From: Akkermansia muciniphila
GTDB lineage: Bacteria > Verrucomicrobiota > Verrucomicrobiia > Limisphaerales > SXTU01
Length of the DNA: 64,000 nt
Reading direction: 5' to 3'
Assembly: GCA_945874145.1 (NCBI GenBank)
Contig: CAMCFN010000014.1
Coordinates: 1-64,000 of the forward strand
Shown: one piece after another, positions 52,105 through 60,345 of the stretch
Layout of the letters: the number at the start of each line of letters is the position of its first letter
Position numbering within the stretch: the stretch's first letter is position 1
Notes under the pieces: model-generated
Database searches by the model: none
What the model saw: the letters and a program-made list of their open reading frames with translations, nothing else
Told to the model about the DNA's origin: nothing
Translations under genes and position numbers: made by a program

Positions 52105-52947
52105 ATGCTGAAATCGCTCGGTTTGCTTGCGCTCACGGCGTTCTGGATCACCATGAACGTGCTGCTCTGGCGCTCCGAGTTCCGGGGTGAGGGCGAGGGC
52201 ACGCCGGTGCCGTTGGCCGCAGTGTGGGAAAAAGTGCTGCGCGCCCCGGATGACTCCCACCTCGAAGTCTTCCACCAGAAGCGGAAGGTCGGCCATCTCC
52301 GTTGGTCTGCGAACGCCGGTGAGCTGGCCAGCACCAACACCAACGCGAACTTGGAGGAAGGCATGGTGCGCCGCGTCGGTGGTTACACCATCGACATCCT
52401 CGACGGTCGCTTCGATCTCGGCGCGGACCGGCGGCGCATCCGGTTCACGATGAACAGCTCGTTCACCACCAACCACCAATGGCAGTCCTTCAACGTGCAA
52501 CTGAACCAGCGCCCGATGAGCCTGGAGGTCAGCGCCGCCGCCACGAACGAGACGGTCTCCGTGCGCTTTCAACAAGGCGAGGAGACTATCAGCCGCACCT
52601 TCACCTTCGCGCAACTGCGCGACCCCGTGAAGCTGTTGCAGGAAGTCGCCGGCCCGGTGCCGCTGGGGCTGCTCACCGGTGGGCTGCTTGGTGGCGGAGT
52701 CGGCGAAAGCGCGCCCCCGGAGCTGGCCGCCTTGCCCGCCTTGCAGCGCCTCTCGCTGGGGCTTCAGTGGGATTCACGGCTCGACTGGATCAAGATTGGC
52801 CAGGCCAAGTTGCGCTGCTACCGGCTGCAAACTCGCTGGCTGGAGAAGCATCAAGTCACCATCTACATCAGCCGCGTCGGGGAAATTCTGCGGGTGCAAT
52901 TGCCCAACGAGATCGTCCTCCAGAACACCCGAATGCTCCTGCTGTGA
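52105..52947 (+). CDS. Membrane-anchored periplasmic protein of unknown function
   Basis: This 280-aa protein has an N-terminal membrane anchor (LGLLALTAFWITMNVLLW) and a predicted periplasmic beta-rich domain (VFHQKRKVGHLRWSANAG, FNVQLNQRPMSLEV, YRLQTRWLEKHQVTIYIS). No family is recognised. It begins 25 bp after the LysM lipoprotein and is followed 64 bp later by an ABC ATPase gene. Its position suggests a link to an envelope transport system. The ATG at 52105 is chosen for the anchor; the frame is open to 52027. Confidence 0.7.
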   Translation: MLKSLGLLALTAFWITMNVLLWRSEFRGEGEGTPVPLAAVWEKVLRAPDDSHLEVFHQKRKVGHLRWSANAGELASTNTNANLEEGMVRRVGGYTIDILDGRFDLGADRRRIRFTMNSSFTTNHQWQSFNVQLNQRPMSLEVSAAATNETVSVRFQQGEETISRTFTFAQLRDPVKLLQEVAGPVPLGLLTGGLLGGGVGESAPPELAALPALQRLSLGLQWDSRLDWIKIGQAKLRCYRLQTRWLEKHQVTIYISRVGEILRVQLPNEIVLQNTRMLLL

Positions 52948-53011
52948 ACGAACGCACGAGGCGAAACGGTCTCCAAAAGCTCACGCTCATCCCGCCTTGT
53001 AGCCGCCACCC

Positions 53012-53773
53012 ATGATCGAACTCATCAATCTCACCAAGCGCTTCGGCGAGCTCACCGCCGTCAATGACGTGACGCTCACGGTGAACCGGGGCGAATTCTT
53101 CGCCGTGCTGGGCCCCAACGCCGCCGGCAAGACCACGACCATCAAAATGATCACCGGGCTCATCAAACCCAGCGCCGGACAGGTCCGTGTGGCCGGCCAT
53201 GATGTGCAGACCGAACCCTTGGAGGTCCGCCGCCGGCTGGCCTACGTGCCGGACTTTCCGTTCCTCTACGAAAAGCTCACCCCGTGGGAGTTCTTCCGCT
53301 TCATCGGCCAGTTGTTTCAGATGGCGGACGACCGCATTGAGGCCGCGTCGCGCGAGCTGATCCCGCGTTTCAATCTGGAGCCTTATCTGCGCAAGTCCGT
53401 CGAAGGCCTCTCGCACGGCACCCGGCAGCGGGTCGCCATCGCCGCCGCGCTGCTGCATGACCCCGAAGTCTTTGTGATCGATGAGCCGATGGTCGGCCTC
53501 GATCCGCACCACGCGCGCGTGGTGAAGGACATCCTCAAGGAACGCTCCTTGAAGGGGATGACCGTCTTTCTCTCCACCCACCAGCTCAGTGTCGCCGAGG
53601 AAATGGCCGACCGCATCGGCATCATCCACCAAGGCCGCTTCGTGGCGGTGGGCACGCGCGATGAACTGCGGCAGCAAAGCGGTTCGGATGGCGTGCTCGA
53701 ACACTCCTTCCTCGCGCTGACGCGGCAGGAAGCGAACCTCAGCGAGGAGAACGCGGCGAAGTCGAAAGCGTAA
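53012..53773 (+). CDS. ABC transporter ATP-binding protein
   Basis: This 253-aa ATPase shows Walker A (VLGPNAAGKTTTIKMIT), Q-loop, the signature LSHGTRQRVAIAAALL, Walker B VFVIDEPMVGLDPH and H-loop STHQLSVAEEMADRIG. The Pro-Asn-Ala variant of Walker A and the EP-VGLDP box fit the DRA/Nod-like or gliding-type export group, which pairs with a separate membrane permease. No permease gene is adjacent; downstream lies a broken gene. Its own permease may have been lost or lie elsewhere. Confidence 0.9.
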   Translation: MIELINLTKRFGELTAVNDVTLTVNRGEFFAVLGPNAAGKTTTIKMITGLIKPSAGQVRVAGHDVQTEPLEVRRRLAYVPDFPFLYEKLTPWEFFRFIGQLFQMADDRIEAASRELIPRFNLEPYLRKSVEGLSHGTRQRVAIAAALLHDPEVFVIDEPMVGLDPHHARVVKDILKERSLKGMTVFLSTHQLSVAEEMADRIGIIHQGRFVAVGTRDELRQQSGSDGVLEHSFLALTRQEANLSEENAAKSKA

Positions 53774-53778
53774 CGCAG

Positions 53779-54335
53779 CTCGGCGAGGCGCGCGGCTGTG
53801 TGCGCAAGCACCAGCCGCAGCACATGGACTGGCGGGCCTCCTCCAGCTTGGCCGGCGGGCCGCTTCAGATGCGCTACATGAAGGCCGCGATGGCACTCAC
53901 CGCCCCGATGGCCGCACCCCCGCGCTGGTGCAGACCGACATCACGGATGGCATCACCGTGCGCGATGACTTCCAGACCAAGCTCAGCGTGCGCAACCTCG
54001 CCAGCGGCGAGTGGGACGAGGCCATCACCGCCGGCCACACCCTCTGCGTGCAGGTCTATCCCATCATGGTCAGCCGCTACCGCAAGGACACCGACAGCTC
54101 CAAGGCCATCGCACGCCTCCCCGTGGACGACCGCATCGCCGCCGAGACGCGCGACCGCATGAGGGCCATCTCCGCCCTCTGGACCAGCCTGCCCAACCCG
54201 CCCGACAGCGCCACCCCCTTCAAGTCCTGGGACACCTGGGCCGCCCTCGCCCTCCTGATCACCAACGAGGCCGCCTTCCTCGCCACCGAGCAGCCCTACG
54301 AACTCGCCCAGGGCAACCACTACCGGCCGTCCTAA
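53779..54335 (+). pseudogene. Frameshifted gene remnant of unknown family
   Basis: After the ABC gene, a frame reads QLGEARGCVRKHQPQH, then MDWRASSSLAGG and MRYMKAAMALTA. At about 53905-53915 it changes frame and continues as DGRTPALVQTDITDG, IIVRDD-like text, LASGEWDEAITAGHTLCVQV and ends at 54335. The two parts are in different frames with good coding character, so one gene appears broken. The product is not recognised. The missing N-terminus and the frameshift suggest a decayed gene between an intact ABC ATPase and xerC. Positions 54336-54415 show no gene. Confidence 0.5.
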
Positions 54336-54415
54336 GTTTGGAACGCAAGTGGGTCGTCTGTAACAGCGGGGTGCCAACGCTCGCAATCAAACGGATTCTG
54401 CTTTAGGGTTTCCCC

Positions 54416-55366
54416 ATGACCGCGCCGGAACTGCCAGCAGACCCTTGGGCCGGGGAGTTTCTCGCGCATCTCGCCACGGATCGCGGGGCCTCGGAATACA
54501 CGCAGCGGAATTATCAGACGGCGGTGGTTGAGTTCCAGCGGTGGCATTTTGCCGAGCGGCAGATTCTGGTGGATTGGACCCGCTTACAGCGCGAGGATTT
54601 CCGCCACTTCCTGCGGCACCTCAGCCGCAAACAGTTCAATCGCGCCACGATTCACCTGACCTTCAGTGCGTTGCGCACGTTCTACAGATTTCTCATCCGC
54701 CGGGGGCACGTCAGCACCTCCCCCATCCGCAATCTCACCCTGCCGAAGCCAGAGAAGCGCCTGCCGAAATTCGTCACCGTAGCGCAAGCCAAGCTCCTGC
54801 TGGAAGCGCCCCTCCGCGAGTTTGAACGCGCAGGCAAAACCAGCGACCAACCTGGCGCGAAGGTGGGTTTTCTCCGCGATGGGGCCGTGCTGGAAACCAT
54901 CTACTCCAGCGGCCTGCGCATCAGTGAAGTCTGCGGCCTGCGCGTTGGGGATTTGTGCCAGACGGAGCGACTTCTCCGCGTGCGCGGCAAAGGCAAGAAA
55001 GAGCGCCAAGTGCCCATCGGGCAACCCGCGTTGCGGGCGATCCTCCACTACTGGAAGGCATTGCCCAGTGCCCCCAAAGAGGATGAGCCGATCTTCCGCG
55101 CCACCGCCGAGGGCGCCAAACCCATCCGTCCCGCCCAAGTGCAACAGCGCCTCAAACGCTACCTCCTCGCCGCCAGACTTGATCCCCGACTCAGCCCGCA
55201 CAAGCTCCGGCACAGCTTCGCGACGCACTTGCTCGACCACGGGGCCGACCTGCGCAGCGTGCAGGAACTGCTGGGGCATCGGAACCTGGCCACCACCCAG
55301 GCCTATACCCACGTCACGACCGAGCGGCTCAAGCTGGCCTACGCGGCCGCGCATCCCCGGGCATAG
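54416..55366 (+). CDS. Tyrosine recombinase XerC/XerD
   Basis: The 316-aa recombinase has an N-terminal SAM-like core-binding domain (LAHLATDRGASEYTQRNY, FYRFLIRRGHVSTSPIRNL). The catalytic domain has Arg168 in SSGLRISEVCGLRV, a Lys in RGKGKKERQVPIG, HKLRHSFATHLLDHGADL (His-x-x-Arg), LLGHRNLATTQ and nucleophile Tyr297 in TQAYTHV. All key residues are present. Length and architecture fit chromosome-dimer recombinases XerC/XerD rather than an integron integrase. No att sites or adjacent phage genes are seen. It starts 80 bp after the remnant. Confidence 0.92.
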   Translation: MTAPELPADPWAGEFLAHLATDRGASEYTQRNYQTAVVEFQRWHFAERQILVDWTRLQREDFRHFLRHLSRKQFNRATIHLTFSALRTFYRFLIRRGHVSTSPIRNLTLPKPEKRLPKFVTVAQAKLLLEAPLREFERAGKTSDQPGAKVGFLRDGAVLETIYSSGLRISEVCGLRVGDLCQTERLLRVRGKGKKERQVPIGQPALRAILHYWKALPSAPKEDEPIFRATAEGAKPIRPAQVQQRLKRYLLAARLDPRLSPHKLRHSFATHLLDHGADLRSVQELLGHRNLATTQAYTHVTTERLKLAYAAAHPRA

Positions 55367-55375
55367 TCTTTACCT

Positions 55376-55702
55376 ATGAAACCAATCCTCGCCGCGCTGG
55401 TCCTAATCCTGTTCACGAGTTGCACGACGCCACCGAAGGTGGACTGGGACGCGCGCGTGGGAAAACTCAACTTCGATGAGGCCGTGCGCGAACTCGGCCC
55501 ACCCGAGAAGAGCGCCAAGCTGACCGACAACACGCGAGTGGCTGACTGGATCTTCGTGCGCGGCCGGAGCGAGCCCAGCTTCCACACCTTCCCGGACGGG
55601 CGCGTGCTGCGCACTGAAGGCGTGCGTGGCTTTGATCAAATCCTACGGCTCACCTTTGCTGCTGACGGCAAACTCAGTGGCTGGAAGCGCGTCTGGCGCT
55701 GA
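55376..55702 (+). CDS. Small lipoprotein of unknown function
   Basis: This 108-aa protein has a lipobox (ILFTSCTTP) and a mature part whose pattern (KLNFDEAVRELGPPEKSAKLTD, TFPDGRVL, LRLTFAADGKLSGWKRVW) resembles small outer-membrane lipoproteins with a BamE/SmpA-like ring. The resemblance is weak. It starts nine bases after the xerC stop. The FtsB-like gene follows 64 bp later. Confidence 0.7.
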   Translation: MKPILAALVLILFTSCTTPPKVDWDARVGKLNFDEAVRELGPPEKSAKLTDNTRVADWIFVRGRSEPSFHTFPDGRVLRTEGVRGFDQILRLTFAADGKLSGWKRVWR

Positions 55703-55766
55703 GGCAGATCAAGCGCCAAATTCCCCTTCCGTTCCTCCGGGGCATTTGTTCTACTGCGGCCACGCG

Positions 55767-56099
55767 ATGAAGGAAGAAAGTGTCGATCTTGGCATTTGGG
55801 ACAAGCTCACCCGGGCTGTCTTGGTTCTCTTAGTCGCCGCCGTGGCCGTTGGCATCGGCTTCCTCTGTGTCCCGCTCATTCAGCAGAACGAGCGCATGCG
55901 CCAGAAGAATCTTGAGTTGGAAACCCAGATCCAACGCGAGGAGGAAACCGGCCGCCAACTGAAGGCCACACTCGACGCCCAACGCTCCGACCCCAAGGCC
56001 GTGGAACGACTGGCGCGTGAGAAACTCGGCTACGCCAAGCCCGGCGAGGTGGTCATCCGCTTTCAGGAACCCGCCACCAACGCGGTGCCGGTTCCCTGA
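55767..56099 (+). CDS. FtsB/DivIC-family septum formation protein
   Basis: This 110-aa protein has one membrane segment (AVLVLLVAAVAVGIGFLCVPL) followed by a coiled coil (NERMRQKNLELETQIQREEE) and the typical end AREKLGYAKPGEVVIRFQ, a divisome FtsB-like hallmark. FtsB bridges FtsL and FtsQ at the septum. No other fts genes are adjacent. The ATG at 55767 is selected for the membrane segment; the frame is open to 55626. Confidence 0.8.
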   Translation: MKEESVDLGIWDKLTRAVLVLLVAAVAVGIGFLCVPLIQQNERMRQKNLELETQIQREEETGRQLKATLDAQRSDPKAVERLAREKLGYAKPGEVVIRFQEPATNAVPVP

Positions 56100-56105
56100 T
56101 GCCGC

Positions 56106-56200
56106 GCGGCCTTCCGGCCGCTTCAGCGTTCGAGTAACCGCTGGCAAACAGTTGCCCGATGTGCGCACGGATAGTGAAGCGACGTAAACGTCGCGCTTCA
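56106..56200. terminator. Hairpins after the FtsB-like gene
   Basis: GCGGCC-TTCC-GGCCGC (56106-56121) is a perfect hairpin just after the stop, without a strong T-run. A second stem-loop at 56175-56200 pairs TGAAGCGACG with CGTCGCGCTTCA (two-base bulge). They may end transcription or belong to the intergenic hairpin repeats of this genome. No gene is seen between 56100 and 56262. Confidence 0.5.
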
Positions 56201-56262
56201 TTTACCAGGCAGTTTGAAGCTGGCGCTTGCCAGAAATGCTCGAGCCGTTAATCTCCTCGCCC

Positions 56263-56445
56263 ATGAACTTTTTCAAAGCTCTGTTCGTTTGGTTGCTGAT
56301 CTCCGTGTTTCTCGGCTGGGGCGTTTACATGACAGTCCACCCCACCAAAGCCTCTTGGCTGCCGTTGGCTGTTTCCGTGGTGGGCCTGCTGGCGTTTATC
56401 GGCAAGGTGGGCTGCCTGCCGCCGAGCGACGAACATCATCACTGA
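56263..56445 (+). CDS. Small membrane protein
   Basis: This 60-aa protein has two hydrophobic segments (FFKALFVWLLISVFLGWGVY and WLPLAVSVVGLLAFIG) and ends with a His-rich tail (PPSDEHHH). Codon use fits coding sequence. No family is recognised. The ATG at 56263 is preferred to 56227. The His-rich tail might bind metal, but this is inference. Confidence 0.6.
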   Translation: MNFFKALFVWLLISVFLGWGVYMTVHPTKASWLPLAVSVVGLLAFIGKVGCLPPSDEHHH

Positions 56446-56566
56446 TTCCATCTTTCAACGTTCGGCCCAACGAAAGCGCGGAGGTTAATTCCTCCGCGTT
56501 TTGCTTTGTTAACTTGCCTTGTCGCGCCCGACCAGCGTCGTCGGGTCTGCCCGGAAGCTCTGCCGC

Positions 56567-57700
56567 TCAATCCAGCAACGGCTCACCGCGCGTGTATTTC
56601 CGAACGGCGTCTCGGTCGAGGGTCAAACCCAGCCCGGGCCGCGTGGGAATCGCCAGCATGCCGTCCGCGTCAAGGTGCCAGCCGCCCGCCGTGATTTCAT
56701 CAATGAACGGTGAACCGGTGAGATACTCAACCAGATCGGTGCCCGGAAACGCGGACGCCAGATGCAGATCCGCTGCGAGGCCAACCGCTGTGTTCCAGCC
56801 GTGCGGGATGAAGCGCACGCCATGCTCCTGCGCCATCCAACCAATGCGCCGTTCCTCGCTGATGCCGCCGACCTTCGTCACGTCCGGCTGCACGATGTCC
56901 AGCGCGCGCGCCTCCAGCCACGGCTGGAACGCTTGTCGCCGGGTAAAGACCTCCCCACTCGCAATGGGCACCGGCGAGTGTTCGCGGAGCTTCGCGTAGT
57001 CCTCCAGCGCATCGGGCACGAGCGCCTCCTCAAACCAGAACACGTCGTAGTCCGCCAGCATCTTGGCCGTGTTGAGCGCCCACTTGTAGCCGTTGTTCCA
57101 ATAGGCATCGCTGCCGCCGGCGTCCACCATGAGCTTGTTCTCCGGGCCGACCGCCTCACGCGCGGCGCGGACGATGGCTTCATCGGTGGCCGCGTTGCGT
57201 CGGCCAAACGGACCCCAGCCAATCTTGAAGGCGCGAAAGCCCTGCGCCTTCACGCGTAGCAAGTGGTCGCGCAACTTCGCCGGCTCATCCATCAATAACG
57301 ACGCGTAAGGCTGCACGCGCTCGCGATAACGTCCGCCGAGCAGGCGTCCGACGGGCTGCCCCGTGGCCTGCCCGAGCAAATCCCACAGTGCGATGTCGAT
57401 GCCGCTGATCGCGTGCGTGATCGAGCCGCCGCGCCCCAGCCAGAACATGTGCTGACTCAGCTTCTCGCTCACGCGCTCCGGCTCCAGCGCGTTTTCGCCG
57501 CGATAAAGCGGCTCCAGCACGGCGAGCGCGGCGCGCACGAGGGCGTCATTGGTGAACACGCTGCCCAATCCGACCAAGCCTTCGTCCGTATGCACGGCGA
57601 TGAGCGTGTGGACACAGTCTTCCGGCCGAAGCTCGTTGCTCCAGCCGCCTTCAGGGGTGGCGCCACGCAGGCCGGCGCATCGGATTTCTCTAATTTTCAT
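56567..57700 (-). CDS. Enolase-superfamily (mandelate racemase/muconate lactonizing) dehydratase
   Basis: The 377-aa enzyme has the MR/MLE layout: N-terminal capping domain (MKIREIRCAG) and a barrel with a catalytic Lys (Lys159 in GFRAFKIGWG). Metal ligands are Asp193 (LMVDAGGSDAY), Glu224 (FWFEEALV) and Glu250 (IASGEVF), with the late base His300 in RFIPHGWNT. This matches mandelate racemase-type sugar acid dehydratases, which convert aldonic or uronic acids into 2-keto-3-deoxy acids. It could feed the same pathway as UxaA, but the two genes are far apart. The ATG at 57700 fits the capping domain. Confidence 0.9.
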   Translation of the reverse strand: MKIREIRCAGLRGATPEGGWSNELRPEDCVHTLIAVHTDEGLVGLGSVFTNDALVRAALAVLEPLYRGENALEPERVSEKLSQHMFWLGRGGSITHAISGIDIALWDLLGQATGQPVGRLLGGRYRERVQPYASLLMDEPAKLRDHLLRVKAQGFRAFKIGWGPFGRRNAATDEAIVRAAREAVGPENKLMVDAGGSDAYWNNGYKWALNTAKMLADYDVFWFEEALVPDALEDYAKLREHSPVPIASGEVFTRRQAFQPWLEARALDIVQPDVTKVGGISEERRIGWMAQEHGVRFIPHGWNTAVGLAADLHLASAFPGTDLVEYLTGSPFIDEITAGGWHLDADGMLAIPTRPGLGLTLDRDAVRKYTRGEPLLD

Positions 57701-57800
57701 GCAGGTTTCGCCAGACTCTAGCGCGGGCGCTGCCCGAGCGGAAGCGCAAGCTTTCGGCCGCTGAATACCACCCCCCATCGACCAGTCTTTGCACACGATC

Positions 57801-60299
57801 ATGATGACTTGGCCTGCGCATTTTCCTCCTCACTTCTGCCGCGGGTTCGCGCGCGTGGCAATGTCACTCGCGACCTTGGCCAGCCTTGCCATTGCCCCCA
57901 CTGGGCTGGCCGCCGCGAGCCCGCACCCCGATTTTCAAAAGCACGCGGCCGCCTTCATCGAGAAGTATTGCCGCGACTGTCATGGCGGCAAGACCACCAA
58001 GGCGGACCTCAATCTGGTGACGCTGGCCCGCTCGGACGAAGCCATCCTCAAGCAGCGCAAGGTGTGGATGAACGTGCTGACGCAAGTGGGTGCCGGCGAG
58101 ATGCCGCCCAAGAAGCAGGCCCGCCCAACCTTGCCGGAAATCGAGCAGTTCACACGCGCCGTCGAGGCCGCCTTCGAGCGAGCCGAGGCCACGATGAAGC
58201 CCGACCCCGGCCGCGTCACGGTCCGCCGTCTCAACCGGAACGAGTATCACAATACCGTTCGCGACCTGTTGCTCGTGGACTTCAACCCCACGGAGAATTT
58301 CCCCGCCGACGACATCGGCCATGGCTTTGACAACATTGGCGACGTGCTCACCCTTTCGCCGTTGCTGATGGAGCGCTACCTCGACGCGGCTGAAACCATC
58401 GCCCAGCGCGTCATGGTGGAGAAGCCGGCGAAGCCCGGGGTGCGCTACCTCTCCGGCCGCTACCTCCAGCCCAACAACGCCAAAACCCCGCAGGATCGTT
58501 TCCGCCTGATGGATCCGACCGCCACCGAGGCAGTCACCTCTGGCCCCTTCGCTGCGGCAGGCGACTATCTCAAACTCACCGACGATGCCGAACTTTTCCT
58601 CCGCGCCACCCTGTATGCGGAACCGCGCGGCACCGCCGCAGTGAAAGTGGCTTTGTTCATTCAAGGCAGCAACTTGGCCGAAACGTCCGGTGACGCGGAG
58701 CTCTCCCAGCTCCTGGGCGCAGGCTTGGCTGGCATGAAGCCGATGAAGATTCTGAAGACCTTCGAAATCACCGCTCGCACTGCGGCCAAGCTACAAACCA
58801 TCGAAGTGCCGCTCCGCAAAGTGGCTGGGGCCAGCCGGGCGGGCATCGCTGTGCTCAAGCCAGCGAACGGCGAAGAACCGCCCAAACTCTTCATCGAACA
58901 CATCTCGAGCGAAGGTCCGCTGGAGACCCGCCCCGCCGGTCAGTTGATGCTCACCGAGGGACTAGCCGGCAAGCCGCCGGCCCAGCAAACCCGCGAACTG
59001 CTCACCCGCCTGCTCACGCGTGCCTACCGCCGGCCTGCCACCGCCAAGGAGATCGAGGCGATGACCCGACTCGTCGAGCAAACCGTCACTAGTGGACGGC
59101 CATGGGAGGCCGGGATCCAACGCACGATCGCGGCCATCCTCTGCTCGCCCAAGTTTCTTTTTCGCGTCGAACTGGATCATCGCCCGGAAACTCGCACGCC
59201 GCACCCGCTGGACGAGTTCCAACTGGCCTCGCGCCTCAGCTACTTCCTGTGGAGCACGATGCCGGATGCCGAGCTTTTCGCCCTCGCTGAGAAACGCCAA
59301 CTCACCGCCAACCTGGACGTGCAGGTCCGGCGCATGCTCAGGGACAAGAAGGCGACCGCGCTGGTGGACAACTTCGCCCTGCAATGGCTGCAATTGAAGC
59401 GCCTGCAAACCTTCGCCCCCGACACGAAGCTTTTCCCCACCTTCAACGATGCCCTGCGTCGCGCCATGTTCCGCGAGACCGAGCTGTTCTTCACCGAGAT
59501 CGTCAGCGAGGACCGCAGCGTGCTGGACCTGATTGACGGCGATTTCACCTACCTCAACGACGTTCTCGCGCGCCACTACGGCATAACCGACACCGTGGGC
59601 AACCGCATCGGCGGAACCGCCAAGGCAAAACTGCCCGGCGGCAAGCCCTTCGCGCGCGACACCTTCACCCGCGTCTCCCTCCCGCTGAAAGAGCGCGGTG
59701 GCCTGCTCGCGCAAGCCAGCGTGCTCACCGTGACGTCAAACCCCACGCGCACCTCGCCCGTGAAACGCGGCCGCTGGGTGCTCGAACAACTTCTCGGCAC
59801 CCCGCCGCCCCCGCCCCCGCCGAACGTCCCCGAACTCGAAGCGCAGGGCAAACTCACTGGCACACTGCGCCAGCGAATGGAGCAGCACCGCGCGAACCCC
59901 GCCTGCGCAAGTTGCCACGCGCAGATGGACGCCCTCGGCTTCGGCCTCGAAAATTTCGATGCCGTCGGCGCTTGGCGCGCGAAGGACGGCGAGGAAGTGA
60001 TCGACGCCTCCGGCACCTTGCCGGACGGCAAATCCTTCAACGGCCCAGCGGATCTCAAGGCGGTGCTCAAGGAGAAGAAGGAACTCTTTGCGCGCAACCT
60101 CGCCGAGCAACTCCTCACCTACGCGCTCGGTCGCGGCTTGGAATACTATGACAGCCGTGCGCTCCGCCAAATCACCACCGCCACCGCCAAGCAGGACTAC
60201 AAATTCTCCGCCCTCGTCACTGCCATCGTGAAGAGCGACCCCTTCAGCCAGCGCCGCGGCAAAGACCTCAATGACCAACCGTCCGCTGCCCGCCCGTAG
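57801..60299 (+). CDS. DUF1592-type planctomycetal cytochrome protein, exported
   Basis: The 832-aa protein has a signal peptide (VAMSLATLASLAIAPTGLAAAS). A planctomycete-type cytochrome c domain follows (KYCRDCHGGKTTKADLNL, heme motif CRDCH). After that come DUF1587-like RRLNRNEYHNTVRDLL, DUF1592/1595-like segments (LLTRAYRRPATAKEIEAM, LASRLSYFLWSTMPDAELF), DUF1588 (RGGLLAQASVLTVTSNPTRTSPVKRG) and DUF1585-like TYALGRGLEYYD. A second CxxCH (NPACASCHAQMDALGFGLENFD) lies near 705. The family is abundant in Planctomycetota and Verrucomicrobiota; its role is unproven but likely respiratory or polymer-related. A TTG at 57789 would extend it. Confidence 0.9.
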   Translation: MMTWPAHFPPHFCRGFARVAMSLATLASLAIAPTGLAAASPHPDFQKHAAAFIEKYCRDCHGGKTTKADLNLVTLARSDEAILKQRKVWMNVLTQVGAGEMPPKKQARPTLPEIEQFTRAVEAAFERAEATMKPDPGRVTVRRLNRNEYHNTVRDLLLVDFNPTENFPADDIGHGFDNIGDVLTLSPLLMERYLDAAETIAQRVMVEKPAKPGVRYLSGRYLQPNNAKTPQDRFRLMDPTATEAVTSGPFAAAGDYLKLTDDAELFLRATLYAEPRGTAAVKVALFIQGSNLAETSGDAELSQLLGAGLAGMKPMKILKTFEITARTAAKLQTIEVPLRKVAGASRAGIAVLKPANGEEPPKLFIEHISSEGPLETRPAGQLMLTEGLAGKPPAQQTRELLTRLLTRAYRRPATAKEIEAMTRLVEQTVTSGRPWEAGIQRTIAAILCSPKFLFRVELDHRPETRTPHPLDEFQLASRLSYFLWSTMPDAELFALAEKRQLTANLDVQVRRMLRDKKATALVDNFALQWLQLKRLQTFAPDTKLFPTFNDALRRAMFRETELFFTEIVSEDRSVLDLIDGDFTYLNDVLARHYGITDTVGNRIGGTAKAKLPGGKPFARDTFTRVSLPLKERGGLLAQASVLTVTSNPTRTSPVKRGRWVLEQLLGTPPPPPPPNVPELEAQGKLTGTLRQRMEQHRANPACASCHAQMDALGFGLENFDAVGAWRAKDGEEVIDASGTLPDGKSFNGPADLKAVLKEKKELFARNLAEQLLTYALGRGLEYYDSRALRQITTATAKQDYKFSALVTAIVKSDPFSQRRGKDLNDQPSAARP

Positions 60300-60345
60300 C
60301 GCCAGCGGCGGAGCCGGTGACGGGAGCGCGGCGGCACTGGCCCAG

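Noticed and set aside
54416-55366. Integron or prophage integrase
   Set aside because: The protein lacks the integron-specific extra helix as far as can be seen, no attI/attC-like sites or phage genes flank it, and length and motifs fit XerC/XerD.
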